The position numbers and the translations under genes are program-made. A DNA stretch of 64,000 nucleotides from Symbiodinium kawagutii (Eukaryota > Sar > Dinophyceae > Suessiales > Symbiodiniaceae): positions 1,007,932 to 1,071,931 of the forward strand of contig VSDK01003676.1 of NCBI GenBank assembly GCA_009767595.1, written 5' to 3'. This document shows, one piece after another, positions 63,571 through 64,000 of the stretch (the stretch's first letter is position 1; every line of letters begins with the position of its first letter). The notes below the pieces were generated by a model. The model did not search any database. It was not told the origin of the DNA and saw only the letters and a list, made by a program, of their open reading frames with translations.

Positions 63571-63690
63571 ATAGCTCCAGCTGGGTGGTGCTTCAACCAC
63601 CAGTTCGTCGCCCCAGGAGCACTCGGAGTTGGTGAAGATGTCCCAGCACTTGGGTTGGCCCGGGCCCCGGCTTGGAGCTGCTGCCGGCAT
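63571..63690 (-). CDS. GC-rich putative first exon, strand ambiguous
   Basis: The minus strand reads MPAAAPSRGPGQPKC, then WDIFTNSECSWGDEL with very high G/C at third positions. The plus strand reads FNHQFVAPGALGVGE. Minus is preferred by codon use and by the ATG. Product unknown. Confidence 0.35.
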
Positions 63691-64000
63691 GGTGTGATCA
63701 TCTCTGGGAGAGTTGTTTCAACCATGTTAGGTTCATATAAGCTGGTGGTTGATTGCTATAAACGGTTGATATTGGATGATTAGGGGGTACCAGACCTATT
63801 TGAAGAAACACCCACGTGTTTTGTGATGTTCTGTGTCGACTTTTGGTGGGATTTATCGACACTAGACGTATCTTTGGGACGTAGTGCGCCAACCCATCAA
63901 AACCACGTATGCTCACCACTTCAGCATTGTCTATCCATTGCATTGCCTTGCTTAAAGCTCCCACTGACTTTCTGCTTCCCCTTTCGCGAGTTCCGACGCG

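Larger units (their letters stand above)
61888..64000. other. Mostly non-coding stretch
   Basis: Holds repeat elements of families B, C and D. Short TGACATAGGA units recur near 63125-63370. A plus frame near 62822-62976 (reading NANAWRFRCASIFDP) is too uncertain to call. Confidence 0.4.

Noticed and set aside
1..64000. CRISPR arrays, tRNA genes, rRNA operons, bacterial operons
   Set aside because: Looked for and not seen. Regular arrays are simple tandem repeats without spacers, and no cloverleaf with matching B-box was found by eye.

Overview
The window reads as nuclear DNA of a dinoflagellate, most likely of the Symbiodinium type. Long AT-richer non-coding DNA carries many small repeat families. 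Isolated short stretches look like exons: AG acceptor, one open frame, third codon positions mostly G or C, GT donor. A retroelement of a kind common in these algae is present. No operons, CRISPR, tRNA or rRNA genes were found. The assignment is an inference from style; no marker gene proves it. Two runs of N (15806-15815 and 27112-27135) are assembly gaps.

Layout. From 1 to about 38.9 kb there are scattered putative exons on both strands, most without a recognisable product, set among microsatellites and at least five families of short inverted-repeat elements (called A to E here). From 38.96 to 40.12 kb lies a 1.15-kb near-palindrome built from a TGTCATTTTTTT-like motif. From about 40.2 to 47.4 kb lies the main object: a degenerate retroelement with a Gag-like ORF, an RT-like remnant fused in one reading frame to a DNMT3-like cytosine-C5 DNA methyltransferase, and a tyrosine recombinase. 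From 47.4 to 64 kb the exon/repeat landscape resumes. It ends with one clearly identifiable host gene, the last exon of an organellar (probably mitochondrial) ribosomal protein uS8 at 61.48-61.89 kb.

How the element would work (inference). Gag packages RNA, RT copies it, the tyrosine recombinase inserts the DNA copy as in DIRS-type elements, and the methyltransferase could mark the new copy. This copy is almost certainly dead. Three frame breaks are visible (near 41.44, 43.25 and 46.56 kb), the RT lacks recognisable catalytic aspartates, and an RT segment is tandemly duplicated. The methyltransferase frame, by contrast, is intact through every catalytic motif.

Exon calls are by eye. Boundaries are the nearest plausible splice sites and could be off by several bases. 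Where several frames are open this is stated.
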